The translations under genes and the position numbers were made by a program. Under the pieces are notes generated by a model. It saw only the letters and a program-made list of their open reading frames with translations, did not search any database and was not told the DNA's origin. Below, one piece after another: positions 38,587-48,351 of a stretch of DNA of 64,000 nt. Every line of letters starts with the position of its first letter. The first letter of the stretch is position 1. Source of the stretch: Dokdonella_A sp044227025 (GTDB lineage: Bacteria > Pseudomonadota > Gammaproteobacteria > Xanthomonadales > Rhodanobacteraceae); the NCBI RefSeq assembly GCF_044227025.1, contig NZ_JBGAFX010000003.1, positions 124,001-188,000 of the forward strand, read 5' to 3'.

Positions 38587-39309
38587 TCAGCGTCCGCCGA
38601 CCAGCGTGCCGATCGTTTCGCCGCGCATGATGCGCATCAAATCGCCTTCGCGCGACATGTCGTAGATGCGCAAGGGAACCTTGTGGTCGCGACACAGTGC
38701 GATCGCGCTGGTGTCCATCACCTGCAGGTTGCGCTGGATCACGTCCTCGTACGACAGGCGTTCGTAACGCGTCGCGGTCGGATCCTTGGCCGGGTCGGCG
38801 GTGTAGACGCCGTCGACCTTGGTCGCCTTGAGCAGCAGGTCGGCGCCGACCTCGATCGCGCGCAACGCTGCCGCGGAGTCGGTGGTGAAGAACGGGTTGC
38901 CGGTGCCCGCGGCGAAGATCGCGATGCGTCCCTTCTCGAGATGACGGATCGCGCGGCGACGGATGAAGTCCTCGCACACTTCGTTGATCTTGATCGCCGA
39001 CATCGTGCGCGCGAAACCGCCGGCCTTCTCGATCGCGTCCTGCATCGCGAGCGCGTTCATCACGGTCGCGAGCATGCCCATGTGGTCGCCGGTGACGCGG
39101 TCCATGCCGGCTGCGGCGAGACCGGCGCCGCGGAAGATGTTGCCGCCGCCGATGACGACGCCGACCTGTACCCCGGCGCGCTGCACCTCGATGATTTCGC
39201 GCGCAAGGCGTTGCAGCACCTTCGGATCGATGCCGTAGTCGGCCTCGCCCATGAGTGCTTCGCCGGAGAGCTTGAGAAGGATGCGCTTGTACTTGATATC
39301 GGCGGGCAT
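38587..39309 (-). CDS. pyrH: Uridylate kinase
   Basis: This 240-residue hexameric enzyme phosphorylates UMP to UDP. It belongs to the amino-acid kinase fold, with YKRILLKLSGEALMGE, GVVIGGGNIFRG and DAIEKAGGFARTMSAI. The conserved AAGTGNPFFTTDSAAALRA and ATKVDGVYTADPAKD are present. The start at 39309 matches MPADIKYKRIL. A TACAAT -10-like box lies about 29 bp upstream on the minus strand, so pyrH may have its own promoter downstream of tsf. The 249 bp after pyrH holds no visible gene. Confidence 0.98.
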   Translation of the reverse strand: MPADIKYKRILLKLSGEALMGEADYGIDPKVLQRLAREIIEVQRAGVQVGVVIGGGNIFRGAGLAAAGMDRVTGDHMGMLATVMNALAMQDAIEKAGGFARTMSAIKINEVCEDFIRRRAIRHLEKGRIAIFAAGTGNPFFTTDSAAALRAIEVGADLLLKATKVDGVYTADPAKDPTATRYERLSYEDVIQRNLQVMDTSAIALCRDHKVPLRIYDMSREGDLMRIMRGETIGTLVGGR

Positions 39310-39330
39310 GGGCGATTCCGGCGGGCAAAA

Positions 39331-39350
39331 CTGCCGTATTGTAGCGGCAG
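39331..39350 (-). promoter_or_regulatory. Possible pyrH promoter within a CTGCCG/CGGCAG inverted repeat
   Basis: On the minus strand a TACAAT box (39338-39343) sits inside the inverted repeat CTGCCG...CGGCAG, upstream of pyrH. No strong -35 box is visible. A repressor bound at the repeat could block the -10 box, but that is inference. Confidence 0.4.
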
Positions 39351-39428
39351 AGCGAAGCTTCCAGCGCACCGGCGGCGATAGGTTGCGGCCCATGGTTGGC
39401 GGATGCGCGCGAATGCGGAGGAGGGCGG

Positions 39429-40088
39429 GTGGACCTGAAGATGCTGGTGCTGGTACTCGATTTGTCCGGCACCTTCGTGTTCGCGCTGAGTGGCGCCACG
39501 GCCGGTGTGCGCCGCCGTCTCGACCTGTTCGGTGTGCTGGTGCTGTCGTTTGTCGCGGCGAACTCGGGTGGCATCCTGCGTGATCTGTTGATCGGCGCGG
39601 TGCCGCCGGCCTCGATCAGCGACTGGCGCTACCTGGGGGTGTCGGTGCTGGCAGGAGTGGTCACGTTCCTGTGGGCGCCGTCGATCGAGCGGCTCGACCA
39701 TCCGGTGCGCCTGTTCGACGCCGCCGGACTCGCCCTGTTCGCGGTGGTGGGTGCGAGCAAGGCGCTCGCGTTCGGCCTCAATCCGGTCATGGCCGCCCTG
39801 CTCGGCATGCTCAGTGGCATCGGTGGCGGCATCGTGCGAGATGTTTTGCTGGCGGAAGTGCCTCTGGTGCTGCGCGCGGACCTCTACGCGGTCGCGGCGC
39901 TCGCAGGCGCGTCGGTCGTTGTGGTCGGCGCGGCGCTCGGCCTGCAGCCGATCGCGATGATGATCGCTGGCGCCGTCCTCTGCTTCGGTCTGCGTCTGCT
40001 CGCGTTGCGTTTCGGCTGGGGCCTGCCGGTGGCCGGCAGCCACGGCAAGATCGGCGCGCCGCGTGAGGGCGAGGGGAAGCTCAAATAG
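39429..40088 (+). CDS. TRIC/UPF0126 family cation channel (YicG-like)
   Basis: This 219-residue membrane protein has seven hydrophobic helices and an internal duplication. The motif GGILRDLL in the first half matches GGIVRDVL in the second, and SGTFVFALSGATAG matches AAGLALFAVVGASK. That is the architecture of prokaryotic trimeric intracellular cation channels, which are potassium permeable. The GTG at 39429 was chosen because GGAGGAGGG ends about four bases before it; an upstream TTG at 39396 lacks a site. It is divergent from pyrH and convergent with tsf, with a shared terminator. Confidence 0.88.
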   Translation: MDLKMLVLVLDLSGTFVFALSGATAGVRRRLDLFGVLVLSFVAANSGGILRDLLIGAVPPASISDWRYLGVSVLAGVVTFLWAPSIERLDHPVRLFDAAGLALFAVVGASKALAFGLNPVMAALLGMLSGIGGGIVRDVLLAEVPLVLRADLYAVAALAGASVVVVGAALGLQPIAMMIAGAVLCFGLRLLALRFGWGLPVAGSHGKIGAPREGEGKLK

Positions 40089-40162
40089 ACGCGGGCGCGA
40101 CCGCAACGACTCGAAACACATCGAGGGTGCAGCCACCCGCGGGGGGTGGTCCCGCGCACATG

Positions 40163-40189
40163 AAAAGGCCGCGGAATCCGCGGCCTTTT
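40163..40189. terminator. Bidirectional intrinsic terminator between TRIC gene and tsf
   Basis: A perfect 12-bp stem AAAAGGCCGCGG / CCGCGGCCTTTT with loop AAT lies in the gap between the two convergent genes. Each strand ends in a T run, so it can stop transcription from both sides. Confidence 0.9.
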
Positions 40190-40217
40190 CGTTGGGACGA
40201 TTGCAATCAGGTCAGCT

Positions 40218-41093
40218 TCAGACCTGCATCGCCTTGGCGACTTCGGCGGCGTAGTCCTCGACCACCTTCTCGATGCCTTCGCCGACCGCGAGGCGCTGGA
40301 AGCCGACGACATCGGCGCCGGCGGCCTTGGCCGCGGCCTCGACGCTCTGGTCGGTGTTCAGCACGTACGGCTGGCCGTACAGGGTCACTTCGTTGACGAT
40401 CTTCGCGACCTTGCCGCCGATGATTTTCTCGAGGATCTCGGCCGGCTTGGCCTTGTCCTTCTCGCTCATCTTGGCCAGTTCGATTTCCTTTTCCTTGGCG
40501 ACGAAGTCGGCCGGCACGTCGGCGGCCTTGTTGTACGGCGGGTTCATCGCGGCGACATGCATCGCCACGCCGCGCGCGAACTCCGCGTCGCCACCCTTGA
40601 CCTCGGTCAGCACGCCGATGCGTCCGCCATGCACGTAGGCGGCGACGTTGTTCGTGCTCTCGGCGCGCGCCATGCGGCGCACCTGCACGTTCTCGCCGAC
40701 CTTGGCGATCACTGCCGCGCGCGCTTCCTCGACCGTCTCGCCCGACGGCAGCTTGACCGCCTTCAGCGCTTCGACGTCCTTCACGCCCGAGGCGAGTGCG
40801 GCCTTCGCGACCTTGTCGGCGAAGGCAAGGAAGTTCTCGTCCTTGGCGACGAAATCGGTTTCGGAGTTGACCTCGACCAGCACGGCCTTGCCGCCGTCCT
40901 GGGCCATCATGATGCGACCTTCCGCGGCGACGCGGCTGGCCTTTTTGTCGGCCTTGGCCAGGCCCGACTTGCGCAGCCACTCGGCCGCGGCGTCGATGTC
41001 GCCATTGTTTTCGACGAGTGCCTTCTTGCACTCCATCATGCCGGCGCCGGTGCGCTCGCGCAGGTCCTTGACCAGGTTTGCGGTAATTTCCAT
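40218..41093 (-). CDS. tsf: Elongation factor Ts
   Basis: This 291-residue factor exchanges GDP for GTP on EF-Tu. The N-terminal UBA-like domain reads MEITANLVKDLRERTGAGMM with ECKKALVENNGDID. The core TDFVAKDENF contains the Asp-Phe pair that disrupts the EF-Tu magnesium site. It follows rpsB with a 174-bp gap holding a hairpin. Its partner EF-Tu is encoded at 61167-62357. Confidence 0.98.
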   Translation of the reverse strand: MEITANLVKDLRERTGAGMMECKKALVENNGDIDAAAEWLRKSGLAKADKKASRVAAEGRIMMAQDGGKAVLVEVNSETDFVAKDENFLAFADKVAKAALASGVKDVEALKAVKLPSGETVEEARAAVIAKVGENVQVRRMARAESTNNVAAYVHGGRIGVLTEVKGGDAEFARGVAMHVAAMNPPYNKAADVPADFVAKEKEIELAKMSEKDKAKPAEILEKIIGGKVAKIVNEVTLYGQPYVLNTDQSVEAAAKAAGADVVGFQRLAVGEGIEKVVEDYAAEVAKAMQV

Positions 41094-41150
41094 GGTGTCC
41101 TCGATGAGCCGGAGCGGCACGCGGGGCGTGGCGCTCGTTCTGGAAAAGCC

Positions 41151-41178
41151 GTCACGCCCGCACGAGAGCGGGCGTGAC
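41151..41178 (-). terminator. rpsB-tsf intercistronic hairpin
   Basis: An 11-bp perfect stem GTCACGCCCGC/GCGGGCGTGAC with a six-base loop lies in the rpsB-tsf gap. On the minus strand it is followed by GGCTTTTCC, a short T run. It is likely a partial terminator that lowers tsf expression relative to rpsB, as reported for E. coli. Confidence 0.7.
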
Positions 41179-41267
41179 GTTGAATGGATTGCGCGCCTTC
41201 GACGCAGGAAAAACCACGTGACGGCGCTGCGTCGCCGGGCCGCGATCATGCGGCCCGGACATGACGC

Positions 41268-42155
41268 CTACTCGGCGGCGGGCGCGTCGCCCTTCGGGCC
41301 GCGCGGAGCGGGCGGACCACGGCGACCGGCGGGCGGACGCTTGTCGCCACCCGGCTTGCGCGGGCCGGACGGACGGCGGCGGTCGTCGCGCTCGCGCGCT
41401 TCCTTCTTGACCGGGTTGCCGTCGGCATCGAGTTCGACGAAGTCGTCTTCCTTGCCGGCAGGGATCGCCGGAGCCGCGGCCTTGCCTTCGAGCACCGCGT
41501 CGGCGGCGGCGCTGGCGTACAGCTGCACCGCGCGGATCGCGTCGTCGTTGCCGGGGATCGCGTAGTCGACCAGGGCCGGGTCATAGTTGGTATCGACCAC
41601 TGCGATGACCGGAATGCCGAGCTTCTTCGCTTCCTTGATCGCGATGTCCTCGTGGCCGATGTCGATCACGAACAGCGCGTCGGGCAGGCGGTTCATCTCC
41701 TTGATGCCGCCGAGCGACTTTTCGAGCTTTTCCTTCTCGCGCACCAGGCCGAGCACTTCATGCTTGACCAGGCGCTCGTAGCTGCCGTCGGCCGCCATCG
41801 TCTCGAGTTCCTTCAGGCGCGAAACCGACTGCTTGACGGTGCGGAAGTTGGTCAGCATGCCACCGAGCCAGCGTTGCGAGATGTACGGCATGCCGCAACG
41901 CGCCGCTTCTTCCTTGACCGCCTCGCGCGCCGAGCGCTTGGTGCCGACGAACAGGACCGTGCCGCGCTTCTGGGCGATCGCCGAGATGAAATTCATCGCG
42001 TCGCTGAACAGCGGCATGGTCTTTTCGAGGTTGATGATGTGGATCCTGCCGCGCGCGCCGAAGATGTACGGCGCCATGCGGGGATTCCAGTAACGGGTCT
42101 GGTGACCGAAGTGCACGCCAGCTTCGAGCATCTGGCGCATCGTGACCTGAGGCAT
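41268..42155 (-). CDS. rpsB: 30S ribosomal protein S2 with long basic C-terminal extension
   Basis: This 295-residue protein has the full S2 core (MPQVTMRQMLEAGVHFGHQT, WNPRMAPYIFGARGRIHIIN, and IPVIAVVDTNYDPALVDYAI). The E. coli protein has about 241 residues. Here about 55 extra residues follow a short Ala-rich link: an acidic piece (EDDFVELDADGNP) and then an Arg/Gly/Pro-rich tail (RERDDRRRPSGPRKPGGDKR, RRGPPAPRGPKGD). Such tails usually bind RNA. The start at 42155 matches the family. It heads the minus-strand supercluster and has a long leader. Confidence 0.97.
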   Translation of the reverse strand: MPQVTMRQMLEAGVHFGHQTRYWNPRMAPYIFGARGRIHIINLEKTMPLFSDAMNFISAIAQKRGTVLFVGTKRSAREAVKEEAARCGMPYISQRWLGGMLTNFRTVKQSVSRLKELETMAADGSYERLVKHEVLGLVREKEKLEKSLGGIKEMNRLPDALFVIDIGHEDIAIKEAKKLGIPVIAVVDTNYDPALVDYAIPGNDDAIRAVQLYASAAADAVLEGKAAAPAIPAGKEDDFVELDADGNPVKKEARERDDRRRPSGPRKPGGDKRPPAGRRGPPAPRGPKGDAPAAE

Positions 42156-42480
42156 TGTAGGTATTCCTTGACGAGGGAATTGCAGCGGGTCTTTCGTGGG
42201 AAGGCCGCACACCGTGTGCGGATTCTCGCGAACGGACTCGCGTCACAATTCCGGGGTTGGACCTCCACGTACCCGACGCGTGCGACTCCTTGCGGAGCAC
42301 CCCGAACGCGGTGACGGTACGTGTGCGGATTCGGCACTATTGCCGTATGCGGCTTGTGGATTGCCCACGCTGTCCGCATTTTGTGCTTCGACGCCAATGA
42401 CTTGCGAATCAGGGGCGACGGAACCGTAAGATTATAGCCCGCTTGGCGCCCGCACGCCAGTCAGCCTGTCCCGAGAACCC
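42156..42480. promoter_or_regulatory. Divergent rpsB/map promoter region and long rpsB leader
   Basis: No gene was seen in this 325-bp gap. On the minus strand a consensus TATAAT box lies at 42431-42436, giving an rpsB transcript with a leader of about 270 nt. The leader contains a perfect hairpin CCGCACACCGTGTGCGG (42205-42221). In gammaproteobacteria the rpsB leader is a target for S2 feedback control, so a similar element is likely. On the plus strand, TTGCGA (42402-42407) and TAAGAT (42427-42432) could drive map, so the two -10 regions overlap. Confidence 0.65.
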
Positions 42481-43248
42481 ATGCCCGTTACCGTCAAGAC
42501 CCCCGAGCAGATCGAGAAGATGCGCGTCGCCGGCCGCCTCGCCGCCGAAGTGCTGGAAATGCTCGTGCCGCACGTGAAACCCGGCGTCACCACCGAGGAG
42601 CTCGACCAGCGCGCCTACGAGCATATCGTCCACGTGCAGAAGGCGGTGCCGGCGAATGTCGGTTACAGGGGGTTCCCGAAGACGCTTTGCACATCGGTCA
42701 ACCACGTCATCTGCCACGGCATCCCGCATCCGGGCAAGGCACTCAAGGATGGCGACATCGTCAACATCGACGTGACCGTGATCAAGGACGGCTGGCACGG
42801 CGACACCAGCCGCATGTATTTCGCCGGCACGCCGTCGGTACTGGCGAAACGCCTGGTGGACACGACGCTCGAGGCAATGCTTCGCGGCATCGAACAGGTG
42901 CGTCCGGGCGCGACGCTCGGCGACATCGGTCACGCAATCCAGCGGCACGCCGAAGCGGCCGGCTTTTCCATCGTGCGCGAGTATTGCGGGCACGGCATCG
43001 GACAGATCTACCACGAGGACCCGCAGGTGCTGCACTACGGCCATGCCGGCGCGGGCCTCAAGCTGCAGAAGGGAATGACCTTCACGGTCGAGCCGATGGT
43101 CAATGCCGGCAAGCCGCACACGCGCCTGCTGCCGGACGGCTGGACGGTGGTGACCAAGGACCATTCGCTGTCGGCACAGTGGGAACACACCATCGCGGTT
43201 ACCGACGACGGCTACGAAATCCTTACTGCGTGGCCGAGCGCGGCCTAG
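42481..43248 (+). CDS. map: Methionine aminopeptidase, type I
   Basis: This 255-residue enzyme removes the initiator methionine from new proteins. The metal ligands are in the family motifs NIDVTVIKDGWHGDTSRMYF (two Asp), EYCGHGIG (His), TFTVEPMV (Glu) and QWEHTIAV (Glu). The start MPVTVKTPEQIEKMRVAGRL matches the family. The gene is divergent from rpsB, as in E. coli, and is followed after four bases by glnD. Confidence 0.98.
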   Translation: MPVTVKTPEQIEKMRVAGRLAAEVLEMLVPHVKPGVTTEELDQRAYEHIVHVQKAVPANVGYRGFPKTLCTSVNHVICHGIPHPGKALKDGDIVNIDVTVIKDGWHGDTSRMYFAGTPSVLAKRLVDTTLEAMLRGIEQVRPGATLGDIGHAIQRHAEAAGFSIVREYCGHGIGQIYHEDPQVLHYGHAGAGLKLQKGMTFTVEPMVNAGKPHTRLLPDGWTVVTKDHSLSAQWEHTIAVTDDGYEILTAWPSAA

Positions 43249-43252
43249 CGCG

Positions 43253-45925
43253 ATGAGTCCGCGCGAGTTGGCCGACGCGCGCCTGCCCGACCTGCCGCGC
43301 CTGCCAGCGGCGCTGCCGCGCAGCGGTGTCTCCGCCGAGGCGCGGCTGGCACTGCGTCAGGTGCTTGGCGACAGCGACCGCGCGCTTGCCGCAGCATTCC
43401 ATGCCGGCGCCGAGGTGGCCGATCTGGTGCGACTGCGCGCTAGCGCGGTCGCCACGGTGGTCGTGCATGCATGGCGTTCCTGCGTCGGTGAAGCGCCCGA
43501 CTGCAGTCTGCTTGCAGTCGGCGGATTCGGTCGCGGCGTGCTGTTCCCGCAATCCGACGTGGACCTTCTCGTGCTCGGCACGGCGCCCGCGCTTCAGGGT
43601 CAGGTGCGCGCGCTCGAGGCGTTCTTCGCCTGCCTTTGGGACATCGGCTTGAAGCCGGGCCATGCGGTGCGCACGCTCGACGACTGCCGCGCATTGGCGA
43701 AAGGCGATGTGAGCGTCTATACCTCGCTGCTCGATGCGCGCTTGCTCGCTGGCGAGCCGCGCCTTGCCGATGCGCTCGCCGAACTGGTCGTCGACCCTGG
43801 CGTGTGGTCGACGCGGGACTTTCTCGAGGCCAAGCGCCGCGAGCAGGCGGCACGCCATGCGCGCTACAACGACACCGCCTACAACCTCGAACCGAACCTC
43901 AAGGACGGGCCCGGTGGCTTGCGCACGCTCGACCTGATGCGGTGGCTTGGCCGGCGCGTCGCCGATGCGGGCGACTACGCCGCGATGGTCGAGTGCGGCC
44001 TGCTCGATCGCAGCGAGTCGGAGGCGCTCGAGCGCGCGCAGGCGACGCTGTGGCGCTGCCGCCATGCGCTGCATCTCGCCGCCGGGCGACCCGAGGAGCG
44101 TCTGCTGTTCGACTACCAGCGGCGCCTCGCGAGCGAGTTCGGGTACGTCGACGAACACTCGACCAACCTCGCGGTCGAGCAATTCATGCAGGCGTACTAC
44201 CGCGCGGCGACGATCGCCGAACGCCTCGGCGTGCAGTTCCTCGAGCGCTGCACCGAGTGGCTGGAACCGGCGCCTGGCGCGCCGCGCGAGCTCGATCGCG
44301 ACTTCGTCGCGCTCGGAGCGCGCATCGAACCGCGCGAGGCGGACCTGTTCCTGCGTCGACCGCGCGCGATGATCGACGTGTTCACGTTGCAGCTTGCGCA
44401 TCCCGAGCTGCGCGGCCTGTCGGCGCAGACGATGCGCCTGCTGCAACAGGCGCTCGCGCACTGTGGCGACGGGTTCGCCGCCGATGCGCAGGTTCTGGCT
44501 GCGTTCCTCGTGCTGCTGCGCCATGGCGCGCCTGCGGTCGAAGTGCTCGCGCGCATGAACCGCCATGGCGTGCTCGCGGGGATCCTGCCCGCGTTCCGCC
44601 GCGTGGTCGGGCGCATGCAGTACGACCTGTTCCACATCTACACCGTCGACGAGCACACCCTGCGCGTGCTGCGCAACGTCGCCCGTTTCGCCGATGCCGA
44701 CGCGCGCGACGCGTTCCCGCTCGCGGGGGAGACGTTCGCTGCGCTCGACAAGCCCGAGCTGCTGCTGCTCGCGGCGCTGTTCCACGACATCGCGAAGGGC
44801 CGGGGCGGTGACCACTCGCAGCTCGGCGAGGAGGAGGCGCGCGAGTTCTGCGCGCGCATGGGCCTGGCCGAGGCGGACATCGAGCTCGTCGCGTGGCTCG
44901 TGCGCTGGCACCTGCTGATGAGCGTCACTGCGCAACGCCTGGACATCACCGATCCCGACATCGTGCACCGCTTCGCCGTCCAGGTCGGCGACCGGGAACG
45001 CCTCGATTACCTCTACCTGCTGACGATCGCAGATATAGCCGGTACCAATCCGAAGCTGTGGAACGAATGGAAGGCGCGTCTGCTTGCCGACCTGCACATG
45101 GCGGCTCGCTACGCGTTGCGAGCGGGTCTCGGACGACCGCTGCATGCCGACGAGCGCGCGGAAGACTGCCGACGACGCACGCTCGAGCTGCTGCTGGAAA
45201 GCGGGATGGCGGAGCCGCGCGCGACCGAACTCGTCGATCGTTTTCCACCAGCGAGCTTCCTGCGCCATCGGCCGGCGCAGCTGTGCTGGCAGGCACGCGC
45301 GATCGCGCAGGCCGGCGATGCGCCGGTCGTCGTCGCGATCAACGCGCAGTCCACCCGGGGCGGCAGCGAGCTCTTCGTGTGCGCGCCGGATCGCGAGGGC
45401 TTGTTCGCTGCGATCACCGCGACCCTCGACCGTGCAGGTCTCGGTGTCGTCGATGCGCGCCTGCTGGTCGGACCAGGCGATCGCGTGTTCGACACGTTCG
45501 GCCTGCTCGATTCGGCCAGCGGGTCGGCACTGCCGGCCGAACGGGCGCGCGAGCTCGAGGCCCGACTGTTGCGCGTACTCGATGCGCGCGACCTCGACAC
45601 CCGCGTCGCGCGTCGCAGCCTGCCGCGCCGCCTGCGCCATTTCCAGCGCGCTCCTCAGATCGAGTTCGATGACGTCGACGGCGCGACCCAACTCGCCCTC
45701 GTCTGCAGCGATCGTCCCGGTCTGCTTGCCGAGGTCGCGCAGGCTTTGCGTGACGCAAACGTGCGCGTGCACGACGCGCGCATCGCAACGTTCGGCGAAC
45801 GCGTCGAGGACTTCTTCCTGCTCGCCGACGCCGGCGGCAACGTGCTCGCCGAGGGAACGCGCGCCGCCCTGCGCACGCGGCTGCTGGAGCGGCTCGGGCC
45901 AGGCGCGGCCGCGCGGTCGGTTTGA
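43253..45925 (+). CDS. glnD: Bifunctional PII uridylyltransferase/uridylyl-removing enzyme
   Basis: This 890-residue sensor of glutamine adds or removes UMP on PII proteins. The nucleotidyltransferase site is VGGFGRGVLFPQSDVDLLVL (about residues 88-107). The HD domain for removal is seen in ALFHDIAKGRGGDHSQLGEE. Two ACT domains follow at the C-terminus (ELFVCAPDREGLFAAITATL and LALVCSDRPGLLAEVAQAL), where glutamine binds. It starts four bases after map, the same order as E. coli map-glnD-dapD. Confidence 0.98.
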   Translation: MSPRELADARLPDLPRLPAALPRSGVSAEARLALRQVLGDSDRALAAAFHAGAEVADLVRLRASAVATVVVHAWRSCVGEAPDCSLLAVGGFGRGVLFPQSDVDLLVLGTAPALQGQVRALEAFFACLWDIGLKPGHAVRTLDDCRALAKGDVSVYTSLLDARLLAGEPRLADALAELVVDPGVWSTRDFLEAKRREQAARHARYNDTAYNLEPNLKDGPGGLRTLDLMRWLGRRVADAGDYAAMVECGLLDRSESEALERAQATLWRCRHALHLAAGRPEERLLFDYQRRLASEFGYVDEHSTNLAVEQFMQAYYRAATIAERLGVQFLERCTEWLEPAPGAPRELDRDFVALGARIEPREADLFLRRPRAMIDVFTLQLAHPELRGLSAQTMRLLQQALAHCGDGFAADAQVLAAFLVLLRHGAPAVEVLARMNRHGVLAGILPAFRRVVGRMQYDLFHIYTVDEHTLRVLRNVARFADADARDAFPLAGETFAALDKPELLLLAALFHDIAKGRGGDHSQLGEEEAREFCARMGLAEADIELVAWLVRWHLLMSVTAQRLDITDPDIVHRFAVQVGDRERLDYLYLLTIADIAGTNPKLWNEWKARLLADLHMAARYALRAGLGRPLHADERAEDCRRRTLELLLESGMAEPRATELVDRFPPASFLRHRPAQLCWQARAIAQAGDAPVVVAINAQSTRGGSELFVCAPDREGLFAAITATLDRAGLGVVDARLLVGPGDRVFDTFGLLDSASGSALPAERARELEARLLRVLDARDLDTRVARRSLPRRLRHFQRAPQIEFDDVDGATQLALVCSDRPGLLAEVAQALRDANVRVHDARIATFGERVEDFFLLADAGGNVLAEGTRAALRTRLLERLGPGAAARSV

Positions 45926-45998
45926 GTGGTGCGGCATGCGGCATTCGGCCGCGTGTCGTGGCACGATGCACGGCCCCGGATCATGGATTCCCTGGCGC

Positions 45999-46817
<819 letters not shown>

Positions 46818-46819
46818 AG

Positions 46820-47185
46820 ATGACGAAAGTCTACGGCCTCGACAAGTGCGACACCTGCAAGAAGGCGCGCAACTGGCTCGACCGCTTCGACGTGCAACAT
46901 GAATTCATCGACTACCGCGCGCAGCCGATCGCGGCAGCGACGCTCAAGCAATGGGCGCCGGCGCTTGGCGGTTGGGAAAAGTTCATCAATCGCGCATCGC
47001 CGACATGGCGCGGTCTGCCCGAAACGCGCCAATCGCCCGGAAGTGCGGCCGAGTGGACGCTGCTGCTGAAGGAGCATCCGGCGTTGATTCGTCGCCCACT
47101 CGTCGTGATGGAGGATGGCACCCTGCACCAGGGTTTCAGCGACAACCTGTTCAAGCGGCTGTTCGGAAAAGGCACGCAGGCATGA
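46820..47185 (+). CDS. Spx/ArsC-family thioredoxin-fold protein (YffB-like)
   Basis: This 121-residue protein opens VYGLDKCDTCKKARNWLD, with the family cysteine motif Cys10-x-x-Cys13 in a thioredoxin-like fold. It resembles E. coli YffB, which also precedes dapE. YffB binds glutathione, but its cellular role is not settled; arsenate reductase activity should not be assumed. The stop codon overlaps the dapE start (ATGA). Confidence 0.9.
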   Translation: MTKVYGLDKCDTCKKARNWLDRFDVQHEFIDYRAQPIAAATLKQWAPALGGWEKFINRASPTWRGLPETRQSPGSAAEWTLLLKEHPALIRRPLVVMEDGTLHQGFSDNLFKRLFGKGTQA

Positions 47186-48351
47186 CCTCACCGGTATTCG
47201 AGGTGACCACCGAGCTAATCCGGCGTGCGTCGGTCACGCCAGACGATGCCGGTTGCCAGGCGCTGATCGCCGAGCGCCTCGCGCGCGCCGGTTTCGCGAT
47301 CGAGCACCTGCGCTACGGCCAGGTCGACAATCTATGGGCGACCCACGGCAGCGGTTCACCGGTGCTCGTCTTCCTCGGCCATACCGACGTGGTGCCGAGC
47401 GGTCCGGTCGAAGCGTGGTCATCGCCGCCGTTCGAGCCGGTGGTTCGCGACGGCAGGTTGTATGGCCGCGGTGCGGCCGACATGAAATCCGGTGTCGCGG
47501 CAATGGTCGTCGCGCTGGAGGATTTCGTGCGCGCGCATCCGTCGCACGGCGGCACGCTCGCGCTGCTGGTCACGTCGGATGAGGAGGGCGCCTCGATCGA
47601 TGGCGTGCGCCGCGTCGCGGAAGAGTTCCGCCGCCGCGGGCAACGCATAGATGCCTGTGTCGTCGGCGAGCCGTCGTCGAAGCACAGGCTCGGCGATCTC
47701 GTGCGCATCGGCCGGCGCGGCTCGCTGACCGGGCGTTTGACGGTGCGTGGTGTGCAGGGTCATGTCGCCTATCCCGAGAAGGCGAACAATCCGATCCACG
47801 CGTTCGCGCACGCGCTCGCCGCGCTCGCGGTCGAACGCTGGGACGAAGGCAACGAAGCCTTCCCGCCGACCTCGTTCCAGGTTTCCAACCTCAACAGCGG
47901 CACCGGCGCCGACAACGTGATTCCGGGCGAGCTGCACGCAGTGTTCAACTTCCGCTTCGGCACCGCGAGCACCGCGGCGTCCTTGCGCGAGCGCAGCGAG
48001 GAGATCCTGCGCCGGCACGGCATCGAACTCGGCGATGGCGGGAGCCGCCTCGACTGGTGGTTGTCGGGCGAGCCGTTCGCAACGCCGCCCGGGCCGCTGC
48101 GCACGGCAACCCTCGCGGCCATCCGCGAATGCTGCGGCATCGAACCGGAACTCAGCACTGGTGGCGGCACCTCCGACGGCCGATTCATAGCGCCGCTTGG
48201 CGCGGAAGTGCTTGAACTCGGCGTCTGCAACGCGAGCATCCACAAGGTCGACGAGCATGTGTTGCTCGACGAACTGGAGCGCCTCCCGGCGCTCTATCGC
48301 GCGATCGTCGAGCAGCGTTTCCGCGCGGACGTTCTCAGCCCGTCGCAGTGA
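47182..48351 (+). CDS. dapE: Succinyl-diaminopimelate desuccinylase
   Basis: This 389-residue M20-family zinc enzyme removes succinate from succinyl-diaminopimelate. Motifs are VFLGHTDVVPSGPVEAWSSP (His and Asp), YGRGAADMKSGVAAMVVAL, LVTSDEEGASIDGV (catalytic Glu pair) and GGTSDGRFIAPLGAEVLELG. It starts by an ATGA overlap with the preceding gene and is converged on by prfA, with which it shares 17 bp at the 3' end. Confidence 0.97.
   Translation: MTSPVFEVTTELIRRASVTPDDAGCQALIAERLARAGFAIEHLRYGQVDNLWATHGSGSPVLVFLGHTDVVPSGPVEAWSSPPFEPVVRDGRLYGRGAADMKSGVAAMVVALEDFVRAHPSHGGTLALLVTSDEEGASIDGVRRVAEEFRRRGQRIDACVVGEPSSKHRLGDLVRIGRRGSLTGRLTVRGVQGHVAYPEKANNPIHAFAHALAALAVERWDEGNEAFPPTSFQVSNLNSGTGADNVIPGELHAVFNFRFGTASTAASLRERSEEILRRHGIELGDGGSRLDWWLSGEPFATPPGPLRTATLAAIRECCGIEPELSTGGGTSDGRFIAPLGAEVLELGVCNASIHKVDEHVLLDELERLPALYRAIVEQRFRADVLSPSQ

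Noticed and set aside
46820..47185. Annotation as arsenate reductase ArsC
   Set aside because: The CxxC at the N-terminus and the place before dapE fit the YffB/Spx-like branch, and no ars genes are nearby.
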